Origin: Paracoccaceae bacterium
GTDB lineage: Bacteria; Pseudomonadota; Alphaproteobacteria; Rhodobacterales; Rhodobacteraceae
Length of the DNA: 6,447 nt
Assembly (NCBI GenBank): GCA_002746395.1
Contig: NVXA01000012.1
Span: forward strand, 32,003 to 38,449
Reading direction: 5' to 3'
The number at the start of each line of letters is the position of its first letter. Position 1 is the first letter of the stretch. The notes beneath the pieces are model-generated. The model worked only from the letters and a program-made list of their open reading frames with translations. It was not told the origin of the DNA and searched no databases. The position numbers and the translations under genes were made by a program. Positions 1-5,360 of this stretch are shown piece by piece.

Positions 1-39
1 AATCAGGGCGCGCAGTCCATCCTGTCGTTGTTCAGGTAA
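1..39 (+). CDS. fliC: Flagellin, 3' end only (partial)
   Basis: The first 39 bases read in frame as NQGAQSILSLFR followed by TAA at 37-39. A C-terminus of the form NQ..Q..LSLFR is the hallmark end of alphaproteobacterial flagellin, the last stretch of the D0 helix that packs in the filament core. The rest of the gene lies before the window. A terminator-like hairpin follows the stop directly, and flaF and flbT, two known flagellin regulators, come next, which supports the call. Only 12 residues are visible, so which flagellin paralogue this is cannot be told. Confidence 0.8.
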   Translation, partial: NQGAQSILSLFR

Positions 40-47
40 TGCAATAG

Positions 48-78
48 ATTCGGGCGGGCTTGGCTCGCCCGAATTACT
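48..78 (+). terminator. Hairpin terminator after flagellin
   Basis: Bases 48-59 (ATTCGGGCGGGC) pair with 63-74 (GCTCGCCCGAAT) around a TTG loop, giving a 12-bp stem with one G-T pair. The run that follows (TACTTC) is only modestly T-rich, so termination may be partial and some read-through into flaF is possible. It starts 9 bases after the flagellin stop, where an intrinsic terminator or a 3' stabilising hairpin of a very abundant mRNA is expected. Confidence 0.75.
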
Positions 79-91
79 TCATGCATCACCC

Positions 92-110
92 GCCTGATTG
101 AAAATCGGGT
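92..110 (+). promoter_or_regulatory. Second hairpin, in the flaF leader
   Basis: Bases 93-99 (CCTGATT) pair with 103-109 (AATCGGG) around a GAA loop. One T-G pair lies inside the stem, and a G-T pair at 92/110 can extend it. It ends 6 bases before the flaF ribosome-binding site AGGAGA (117-122). No T-run follows, so it does not look like a terminator. It could be an mRNA end-protecting stem or a control element for flaF translation; this is inference from structure alone. Confidence 0.35.
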
Positions 111-129
111 TGCAACAGGAGAATTCTGA

Positions 130-507
130 ATGAACATCGCAGCATTAGCGCGTTCCGCGTACTCGGATGTTTCGGCACCAATTAAGACTGAACGCAGCAC
201 CGAATATCAAATTTTTGCACAAATTACACATCGGTTGACCAAGGCTTCGACGGATGATCTCGCAGGGTTTATCGACTTGGCTGAGGCAATTCACGAAAAC
301 CGCCGACTTTGGACAATACTTGCATCCGATGTCGTGAGTGGCGAAAATGGCCTTCCAGCACAGCTTCGTGCCCAGATATTTTATCTGGCGGAGTTCACCG
401 AAACCCACAGCAGAAAAGTCTTGGCTAAAGAGGCTACGGCAGACGCTTTGGTTGAAGTCAACACAGCCATTATGCGTGGTTTACGGGCAAGCGGGGCAAC
501 ATCATGA
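130..507 (+). CDS. flaF: Flagellar biosynthesis regulator FlaF
   Basis: This 125-residue cytoplasmic protein belongs to the FlaF family, needed in alphaproteobacteria such as Caulobacter for flagellin production or secretion, where it works against or alongside FlbT. Family features seen are ARSAYS near the N-terminus (7-12), a T.R..E...F..IT..L segment (20-36), NRRLWTIL (57-64), NGLPAQLRA (73-81) and the C-terminal NTAIMRGL (111-118). Length is normal. The ATG is set by AGGAGA at 117-122, 7 bases ahead; the stretch ACAGGAGAATT here recurs before flgG. It lies directly downstream of flagellin, and its stop overlaps the flbT start (ATGA), so the two are translationally coupled. No clear promoter is visible in 76-129, so expression may depend on read-through from flagellin or on a promoter I cannot recognise. 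Confidence 0.93.
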   Translation: MNIAALARSAYSDVSAPIKTERSTEYQIFAQITHRLTKASTDDLAGFIDLAEAIHENRRLWTILASDVVSGENGLPAQLRAQIFYLAEFTETHSRKVLAKEATADALVEVNTAIMRGLRASGATS

Positions 508-905
508 GCGGACTGGTCCTTAAATTGCGCCCATCAGAGCGCATTCTGATAAACGGCGTTGTTGTCGAAAATGGCGATAGGCGCACAAAGTTGAATGTCC
601 TTACGCCTAACGCAAATGTGTTGCGACTGCGGGACGCCATTCATCCGGACGAGGCCAACACACCGGTAAAACGAGTATGCTATATCGCTCAAATGGTTTT
701 GGCTGGTGAGGCTAACCCTGTGAAGGGGCGCGACCAATTGCTAAGCGGAATCGAGCAACTAAGTCAGGTTTTCACAGACCCAGACAGTAAAATGCGGCTC
801 GATATGGCCACAGAGAATGTTGTGAATGACAAAATATATCCGGCCCTAAAAGCCTTGCGCGGGTTAATGGCCCGGGAGCAAAGATTGATGGAGCGTGCGC
901 TATGA
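504..905 (+). CDS. flbT: Flagellin post-transcriptional regulator FlbT
   Basis: This 133-residue protein is FlbT, which in Caulobacter binds the 5' leader of flagellin mRNA and lowers its stability or translation until hook-basal body assembly is done. Visible family features are an N-terminal LKLRPSERILINGVVVENGD-type segment, NGDRR at 23-27, and DEANTPVKR at 49-57 followed by a helical region rich in conserved Leu, Tyr and Arg. Length is typical. The ATG overlaps the flaF stop by 4 bases; a weak GGGG (493-496) precedes it, so coupling probably drives initiation. In some relatives FlbT activates rather than represses, and the sequence does not show which applies here. Confidence 0.94.
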   Translation: MSGLVLKLRPSERILINGVVVENGDRRTKLNVLTPNANVLRLRDAIHPDEANTPVKRVCYIAQMVLAGEANPVKGRDQLLSGIEQLSQVFTDPDSKMRLDMATENVVNDKIYPALKALRGLMAREQRLMERAL

Positions 906-1735
906 TAGGCTTCCAGCCGATAGTTCCACAAACAGGATATGTCGGCTGGCGATTTCTTGAACGAACCGTAGAAATGCAACGCGAAGCTTTTGAGAAATCT
1001 CCTGAACTGGCGCGTGATCTGGAGTATTTCAAAGAAAACATTAGTAAAGCAACCACAGCCGAGGACCTCGTGAATGATCGCCGGTTGTTAAAGGTAGCAC
1101 TTGGCGCATTTGGTTTGGAAGATGACCTTAATAAACGCGCATACGTCCTAAAGGCCCTCGTTGAAGGGACGGACGCGGACGATTCTTTTGCAAACCGGAT
1201 GATTGATAAGCGATATCAGGAGTTTTCGAAGGCGTTCGGATATGGAAACCAGACCGGAGCGCGTGTCGCGAGCTCAGATTTTTCGCAAAGCATTATAGCC
1301 CCCTTTAAGCTCCAAAAATTCGAAGTCGCTGTGGGGGAAACAGACGATTCAATGCGCCTTGCCATGGTGTTTGTTCGTGAAATCGGCGAAATTGCGAATT
1401 CTGATGGCGCAAATGAATCCGCTTGGTTCAAAGTAATGGGAAATCCACCACTTCGCCAGGTTTTTGAAACGGCATTCGGGTTGCCAAAATCGTTTGGCTT
1501 GTTAGACGTTGATAAGCAACGTGATATTTTTCAAGATAAATCCAGAACACTTTTCGGCGATAGTTCCCTCGCGGTTTTCAAGGAAAGTGAGAATGTTGAT
1601 AAAATGTTGCGGACATTCTTCGCAAGGCAGCAAATATCCGAGAACTCCGGCATCGGCGCGCCGGGTGCTACTGCACTGACCCTCCTTAGGAATTCGGCAG
1701 CTGGCATGGCCAGCTTCTTTCAGTCCCGGTTGTAA
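902..1735 (+). CDS. DUF1217 family protein of the flagellar cluster
   Basis: The 277-residue product has the pattern of the DUF1217 family, a group of unknown biochemical function found repeatedly in alphaproteobacterial flagellar clusters. Family-like segments are EDLVNDRRLLKVALGAFGLE (54-73), with a following YVLKALVEG, ANRMIDKRYQEFSKAFGYG at about 97-115, and a C-terminal half that again contains phenylalanine-rich helical pieces (around QVFETAFGLP). No signal peptide, membrane span or catalytic motif is evident, and the protein looks mainly helical and soluble. GGAG at 890-893 lies 8 bases before the ATG, which overlaps the flbT stop (ATGA), so it is co-expressed with flaF-flbT. Some stretches are AT-richer than the rod genes (about 37% GC by hand count at 1501-1560). 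Placement suggests a role in flagellin or filament assembly or export, but that is inference. I cannot assign a gene name. Confidence 0.85.
   Translation: MIGFQPIVPQTGYVGWRFLERTVEMQREAFEKSPELARDLEYFKENISKATTAEDLVNDRRLLKVALGAFGLEDDLNKRAYVLKALVEGTDADDSFANRMIDKRYQEFSKAFGYGNQTGARVASSDFSQSIIAPFKLQKFEVAVGETDDSMRLAMVFVREIGEIANSDGANESAWFKVMGNPPLRQVFETAFGLPKSFGLLDVDKQRDIFQDKSRTLFGDSSLAVFKESENVDKMLRTFFARQQISENSGIGAPGATALTLLRNSAAGMASFFQSRL
1699..1720 (+). terminator. Terminator-like hairpin inside the DUF1217 gene end
   Basis: AGCTGGC (1699-1705) and GCCAGCT (1709-1715) form a perfect 7-bp stem with an ATG loop, followed by TCTTTC. It lies in the last codons of the DUF1217 gene, 12 bases before its stop. 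The non-coding gap to fliI (1736-1773) holds no better hairpin, only a 4-bp GAGT/ACTC stem. It may therefore stop + strand transcription before it runs antisense into fliI, but the T-run is weak and it may be chance within coding sequence. Confidence 0.35.
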
Positions 1736-1773
1736 ATTAGGCTGGCGTCATCCGCAGAGTCGACACTCCTGAA

Positions 1774-3093
1774 TTATTCAGACCCTCCAAGCAGTTTGCT
1801 CAGAACCGCAAAGCTTTCGTCAATAGTTTCCGGGACGTTTCTAGCGAAAAACAGCTCCAATTTTGGGTTCATTGAAATTGCTACGTCAATTTCCTCGGAC
1901 GACCCTTTCGCATATAGGCCGGTGTGAATCATTGGTGCAGCCTTTTCAAAAATACTCAACGTCTTTTTGGCGGTACTAATTACTACGTTTTCTTCGGTCG
2001 TGGCGCTTGCTGGCAAACATCGGGAAACACTGCGGGTTATGTCAATCGCCGGAAAACGCCCATTTTCTGCGATTTCGCGCTCCAGAATTATGTGCCCATC
2101 CAGAACGCCTCGTGTAATATCTGCGATAGGTTCTTCCATGTCCGATCCAGCAACCAGAACCGAAAAAATCGCGGTAATGTCACCTGCGCCTTCGGGGCCT
2201 GGGCCGGCGCGCTCTGCCAAGCTTGCGATCAGGTTCGCGGTTGACGGCGGAAATGCCCGTAAACTTGGAGCTTCGCCTGCTGTTAATGCCACTTCCCGAT
2301 GCGCCTCGGCAAAGCGGGTGATCGAATCCATCAACAGAAGAACGTGTTTTCCCTGATCGCGAAAATATTCAGCAACCGCCATCGCGACCCATGCCGCGCG
2401 CCGTTTAACCAAGGGAGATTGATCCGAAGTCGCCGCAATTATCACGGCGCGCTTCATCCCCTCTGGTCCCAAAACGTGTTCCGTGAATTCCTTCAACTCG
2501 CGCCCCCGCTCGCCAATCAAGCCGATAACAACGATGTCACACTCAAGCCCGCGGGCCATTTCCGCCAATAACGATGATTTCCCGACACCGGATCCGGCGA
2601 AAATTCCGATTCGTTGCCCCTGCGCGATCGGCAAAACGGTATTAAATACGGCCAACGAAGTATTCAGGCGTGCCCCGAGAGACCGACGATTTGCAGCTTC
2701 GGGCGGGGAACGGCGTAAGGGCACGCTCTTTTCACCGCGGTATAGGGGGCGCCCATCCAGTGGCTCGCCGAATGCATCGATGATTCTGCCCACCCAAGTT
2801 CCGGATGGGTGAATGCTATTTGTACAGTTCAGTTCCACTAAATCACTGATGCCGATGCCATCGCTCGGCCCGTAAGGCATTACAAGTACGTAGTTTTTCT
2901 CCAACGCGATGATTTCGCCAGCGATGCTAGCATCATCAGATTTCGTGATCACTATCTGGTCACCGACGTGGCCGTGTACAGACAGGCCGCCAATGCGAAT
3001 GGCTGCCGTATCAACCGAAATAACCCGCCCGAACCGCCGCGAGGCAGGGATGGCGTGCAGGGCGGTTTGTAGCGGCTTGAAGTCGGTAAACAT
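1774..3093 (-). CDS. fliI: Flagellar export ATPase FliI
   Basis: This 439-residue protein is FliI, the hexameric ATPase at the cytoplasmic face of the flagellar type III export gate, related to the F1 beta subunit. An N-terminal beta-barrel domain (about 20-90) is followed by the nucleotide-binding core. This holds the Walker A loop AGSGVGKS (166-173, Lys172 and Ser173), GERGRE (194-199) with the likely catalytic Glu195, Walker B LLLMDS (252-257, Asp256), and a conserved FPPS..NLIASLAERAG stretch (281-297). A C-terminal helical domain begins near 360. Length is normal and all key residues are present. The ATG at 3093 is preceded by AAAGGA (3100-3105), 6 bases away. It is the only minus-strand gene here, divergent from the flgB operon and tail to tail with the DUF1217 gene. 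Its usual partners fliH and fliJ are not adjacent. The virulence or F-type ATPase alternatives are excluded by context. Confidence 0.97.
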   Translation of the reverse strand: MFTDFKPLQTALHAIPASRRFGRVISVDTAAIRIGGLSVHGHVGDQIVITKSDDASIAGEIIALEKNYVLVMPYGPSDGIGISDLVELNCTNSIHPSGTWVGRIIDAFGEPLDGRPLYRGEKSVPLRRSPPEAANRRSLGARLNTSLAVFNTVLPIAQGQRIGIFAGSGVGKSSLLAEMARGLECDIVVIGLIGERGRELKEFTEHVLGPEGMKRAVIIAATSDQSPLVKRRAAWVAMAVAEYFRDQGKHVLLLMDSITRFAEAHREVALTAGEAPSLRAFPPSTANLIASLAERAGPGPEGAGDITAIFSVLVAGSDMEEPIADITRGVLDGHIILEREIAENGRFPAIDITRSVSRCLPASATTEENVVISTAKKTLSIFEKAAPMIHTGLYAKGSSEEIDVAISMNPKLELFFARNVPETIDESFAVLSKLLGGSE

Positions 3094-3099
3094 GGTTAA
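3092..3099 (-). promoter_or_regulatory. CtrA-like box overlapping the fliI start
   Basis: On the minus strand the sequence is TTAACCAT, identical to the CtrA half-site consensus known from alphaproteobacteria. Its last two bases are the A and T of the fliI start codon. Bound protein would sit over the fliI start, or act as a distal site for flgB. The same bases could also simply be the gap between ribosome-binding site and ATG, so on its own this site is weak. Confidence 0.3.
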
Positions 3100-3182
3100 T
3101 CCTTTATTTATGGTCTGCTTACCTTTTGTTCACACTAAATGGTTAAGAATCACCTTATGCATAGCAAGGGAGAAGCCCTAAA
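3094..3182. promoter_or_regulatory. Divergent promoter region, fliI / flgB operon
   Basis: These 89 bases must hold the promoters for both fliI (leftward) and the flgB operon (rightward), since the two genes point away from each other. The region is AT-rich compared with its flanks. I see no convincing -35/-10 pair and no sigma-54 element. The recognisable signals are the two ribosome-binding sites and ATGGTTAA at 3139-3146, plus a second copy at the fliI edge. Confidence 0.7.
3139..3146. promoter_or_regulatory. CtrA-like box between fliI and flgB
   Basis: ATGGTTAA here is the exact reverse complement of TTAACCAT, the CtrA half-site. It lies 44 bases before the flgB start and 46 bases before the fliI start, where it could serve either promoter. 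The full TTAA-N7-TTAA form is not met: rightward the second half is one base off (TTAT after 8 bases). CtrA is a known activator of flagellar genes in this bacterial group, so the assignment is plausible but unproven. Confidence 0.45.
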
Positions 3183-3581
3183 TTGAAAATTGATATTGGA
3201 ATTTTGCAGATGTCCCAGGATTTGGCGGCCCATGCATCGTCACGTCAGGCCGTCATCGCGCAGAATATCGCCAATGCAGATACGCCCGGCTACAAGGCGC
3301 GGGATATGGTGTCGTTCGCCGACAGCTTTCGCGAAACGGCGAACATGCGGACAAGCAGTCAGCCCCTTCGGGCTGGCCATATTGCGTTCGGCGCTGGCGG
3401 GGTTGGTGGTGACATAATCGAATCGGCGGCATTTGGCGCTGAATCTCCGAACGGGAACACGGTTTCCCTTGAAGATCAGTTGGTCAGAGCGGCTGATGTC
3501 AAAGCCCAGCACGATCTGGCGCTTGGAATTTACACGCAATCCATCGACATTCTTCGCTCCGGCATGGGCCGGATAAGATAG
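3183..3581 (+). CDS. flgB: Flagellar proximal rod protein FlgB
   Basis: FlgB forms part of the proximal rod that crosses the periplasm from the MS ring. The 132-residue product has the N-terminal rod signature NIANADTPGYKARD (28-41) and a C-terminal amphipathic helix (LVRAADVKAQHDLALGIYTQ region) of the kind that coils with the N-terminus in rod proteins. No cleavable signal peptide is present, as expected for a type III exported subunit. The start is a TTG at 3183, chosen because AAGGGAGA (3166-3173) lies 9 bases ahead and the resulting N-terminus (MKIDIGILQMSQDLAAHA) has the usual family length. The first in-frame ATG, at 3210, has no ribosome-binding site and would trim the helix. It is the first gene of the rightward operon. 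Confidence 0.95.
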   Translation: MKIDIGILQMSQDLAAHASSRQAVIAQNIANADTPGYKARDMVSFADSFRETANMRTSSQPLRAGHIAFGAGGVGGDIIESAAFGAESPNGNTVSLEDQLVRAADVKAQHDLALGIYTQSIDILRSGMGRIR

Positions 3582-3593
3582 GGAGGGCGTAAA

Positions 3594-3977
3594 ATGAGCG
3601 ATCTTTTAAGCACTATGTCGGCAAGCATTAGTGGCATGTCCGCGCAAGCGGCCAGACTGCGTTTGACCTCGGAAAACATCGCGAACGCGGATACGCCGGG
3701 ATATAGGCGCAAACTCATTCCGTTTGAACAGGTTACTGACGGTGCGGGCGCAGTTCGAACCGGCGCAGTTCACCTTGATACTAGTAATCTGGAGCGCGTG
3801 TATGAACCAAGCCACCCGATGGCGGGCGAAGATGGGTACTACGAGGGCTCTAACGTCAACCTGATGATCGAAATTGCAGATGCCCGCGAGGCGCAACGGT
3901 CTTACGAGGCCAACTTGCGAATGTTTGATCAAGCACGGCAGATGAAATCATCACTACTCGAATTACTGCGTCGCTAG
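3594..3977 (+). CDS. flgC: Flagellar proximal rod protein FlgC
   Basis: FlgC is the second proximal rod subunit, assembled with FlgB and FlgF. The 127-residue protein has the rod signature NIANADTPGYRRK (28-40), very like that of FlgB, and the C-terminal pair GSNVNL (85-90) and AQRSYEAN (100-107) that corresponds to the family's NVD...AQRAYEAN end. Length is near the usual 130-140. A strong ribosome-binding site, GGGAGG (3581-3586), shares a base with the flgB stop and lies 7 bases before the ATG. The 12-base spacing from flgB implies one transcript. Confidence 0.96.
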   Translation: MSDLLSTMSASISGMSAQAARLRLTSENIANADTPGYRRKLIPFEQVTDGAGAVRTGAVHLDTSNLERVYEPSHPMAGEDGYYEGSNVNLMIEIADAREAQRSYEANLRMFDQARQMKSSLLELLRR

Positions 3978-3990
3978 AAAGGCGAGAATT

Positions 3991-4281
3991 ATGGATAAAA
4001 CAGCACATATTGCGTCACAACTATATACGAATGCCCAGAATATTGCGCGCCCGACCAAGGCGGAATCTGGCGGCTCGGACATGTTCGCACAGGTCGCCAC
4101 AGATTTTATGGACACCATGCGGGCAGGCGAAGAAGCCGCCAAAGCGGGGATGATCGGCACGGCCGATGCGTATTCGGTTGTACAGGCGCTGGCGGCCAGC
4201 GAGTTGGCGATCGAAACGGCGGTGACCGTTCGCGACAAGGTTGTCGAAGCTTATCAGGAAATTCTGCGAATGCCTGTCTGA
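3991..4281 (+). CDS. fliE: Hook-basal body adaptor FliE
   Basis: FliE links the MS ring (FliF) to the first rod subunits and is exported early through the flagellar type III gate. The 96-residue product matches the family in length and in its C-terminal half: SVVQALAASELAIETAVTVR (62-81), followed by the nearly invariant end RDKVVEAYQEILRMPV (81-96). The N-terminal third is variable, as is normal. AAGG at 3979-3982 is 8 bases before the ATG. It follows flgC after 13 bases and shares its final base with the start of fliQ. Confidence 0.96.
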   Translation: MDKTAHIASQLYTNAQNIARPTKAESGGSDMFAQVATDFMDTMRAGEEAAKAGMIGTADAYSVVQALAASELAIETAVTVRDKVVEAYQEILRMPV

Positions 4282-4550
4282 TGGGCGAAAACGAAATTTT
4301 TGACGTACTTCGCGAGGGATTGTGGGTCGCATTAATCGTTTCCCTACCCGTGCTGGGCGTGGCCTTGCTTGTGGGCGTCGTGATTGGCCTTTTTCAGGCG
4401 TTGACCTCGGTTCAAGAAGTGACGTTGACGTTCGTACCAAAACTTGCGGCAATCCTTGCCGTGTTTTGGCTGTCTATGGGATATTCAGGGCAGTTATTGG
4501 TGAATTTTTACAAAGATCAGGTGATCGAAAACATCACGCGCGGGTATTGA
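4281..4550 (+). CDS. fliQ: Flagellar export gate membrane protein FliQ
   Basis: FliQ is a small inner-membrane subunit of the FliP-FliQ-FliR export gate. The 89-residue product has two hydrophobic spans, at about 15-38 and 52-76, linked by the conserved turn FQALTSVQEVTLTFVPK (38-54), which corresponds to the family's FQA.TQ.QE.TL.FVPK. Length is exactly typical. The start overlaps the fliE stop by one base (TGATG), and no ribosome-binding site lies at normal distance, so translation probably depends on reinitiation after fliE. The gate partners fliP and fliR are not in the window. Confidence 0.96.
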   Translation: MGENEIFDVLREGLWVALIVSLPVLGVALLVGVVIGLFQALTSVQEVTLTFVPKLAAILAVFWLSMGYSGQLLVNFYKDQVIENITRGY

Positions 4551-4623
4551 GGAAATCTTAACTTCTGCACCTGTATAACGATTCTACTGTGCAAAAATGC
4601 CAGTGTATAAAGGAGTTAGGCAA
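4551..4623 (+). promoter_or_regulatory. 73-base gap before flgF with inverted repeat
   Basis: This is the only sizeable gap in the rightward operon. It contains TTAAC (4558-4562), TATAAC (4574-4579) and the inverted repeat TGCAC (4566-4570) / GTGCA (4589-4593), whose arms are 18 bases apart. The ribosome-binding site AGGAG (4611-4615) follows. No -35 is found at proper spacing from TATAAC, so an internal promoter for flgF-flgG-flgA is possible but not shown. Confidence 0.3.
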
Positions 4624-5346
4624 ATGGGTACAACGGGATATATCAACCTAACCCGCCAAACCGGGCTGCTGAAAGAACTTCAGGTGGTGGCAAACAACAT
4701 CGCCAACATCTCAACCACGGGTTTTCGGCGTGAAGGGGTGGTTTTCGCCGAAGAAGTGCGCGCGCTGAATGCTGAAGGTGGTGGCGTTGCCATGACCTCG
4801 GCGCGGGTTAGATTTACGGATGCGGGGATGGGCAGCACGACTCAAACAGGCGGCATGTTTGACCTAGCGATTGATGGGCCCGCGTTTTTTATGGTTGAAA
4901 CACCCGCTGGCGAGCGTTTGACGCGCGCTGGCAGCTTTTCCCCAAATGCCGAAGGCGATCTGGTGTCGATGACCGGGTACCGCGTGTTGGATTCTGGCGG
5001 GTCACCGATTTTCATTCCCCCTGACGCGGGCACTGTCGGTGTTGCGGAGGACGGAACCATATCTATCGGCGGCCGTCCAACCGCGCAGATCGGCATATTC
5101 GAGGTTGAAAACCCACAAATGCTGTTGCGCGAAGACGGCGTTCTTTTCCGATTTGAAGCCGAGGCAATTCCCGCCGAAAACTCCCGCGTTATGCAGGGGT
5201 TTCTTGAGGGGTCCAATGTTGACGCCGTAACTGAAATGGCCCGCCTGATCGAGGTGCAACGCGCCTATGAGTTGGGCCAAAACCTTCTCGACAGCGAAGA
5301 CGAGCGTATTAAATCCAGCATCCGCACGCTTGGCCAAGTCGTATAA
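4624..5346 (+). CDS. flgF: Flagellar basal-body rod protein FlgF
   Basis: FlgF is a proximal rod subunit between FlgC and the distal rod FlgG. The 240-residue product begins MGTTGYINLTRQTGLLKELQ and carries the rod signature NNIANISTTGFRRE (24-37), the central beta-domain common to FlgF and FlgG (FDLAIDGPAFFMVETPAGER, then LTRAGSFS), and the C-terminal RLIEVQRAYE (207-216). The start at 4624 is preferred because AGGAG (4611-4615) stands 8 bases ahead and the protein then matches the family's N-terminus; an in-frame ATG at 4597 would add nine residues and place the ribosome-binding site inside the gene. Flagellar FlgF is favoured over FlgG because it precedes a clear flgG and is shorter. Confidence 0.95.
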   Translation: MGTTGYINLTRQTGLLKELQVVANNIANISTTGFRREGVVFAEEVRALNAEGGGVAMTSARVRFTDAGMGSTTQTGGMFDLAIDGPAFFMVETPAGERLTRAGSFSPNAEGDLVSMTGYRVLDSGGSPIFIPPDAGTVGVAEDGTISIGGRPTAQIGIFEVENPQMLLREDGVLFRFEAEAIPAENSRVMQGFLEGSNVDAVTEMARLIEVQRAYELGQNLLDSEDERIKSSIRTLGQVV

Positions 5347-5360
5347 ACAGGAGAATTATA

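Noticed and set aside
98..126. TTGAAA as a possible -35 for flaF
   Set aside because: The position 17 bases downstream reads GAATTC, not a -10, and the implied start of transcription would fall after the flaF ribosome-binding site.
3..200. Minus-strand frame covering the flagellin end, terminator and flaF start
   Set aside because: It crosses a strong hairpin and the start of flaF, and its product is low-quality and unlike any known family.
1757..1768. GAGT-CGAC-ACTC stem between the DUF1217 gene and fliI
   Set aside because: Only 4 bp pair and the next bases mismatch; there is no T-run on either strand.
1924..2812. Several overlapping + strand open frames of 90-129 codons opposite fliI
   Set aside because: They lie wholly antisense to fliI, an intact and well-conserved gene. 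Their products show no recognisable family pattern and they lack convincing ribosome-binding sites.
3360..3375. Hairpin CAGCCC-CTTC-GGGCTG
   Set aside because: It is in the middle of flgB coding sequence with no T-run after it and codes for ordinary residues. A chance GC-rich palindrome is the simpler reading.
4597..4623. Upstream ATG extending FlgF by nine residues
   Set aside because: The strong ribosome-binding site AGGAG (4611-4615) would fall inside the gene, and FlgF proteins normally begin close to the ATG at 4624.
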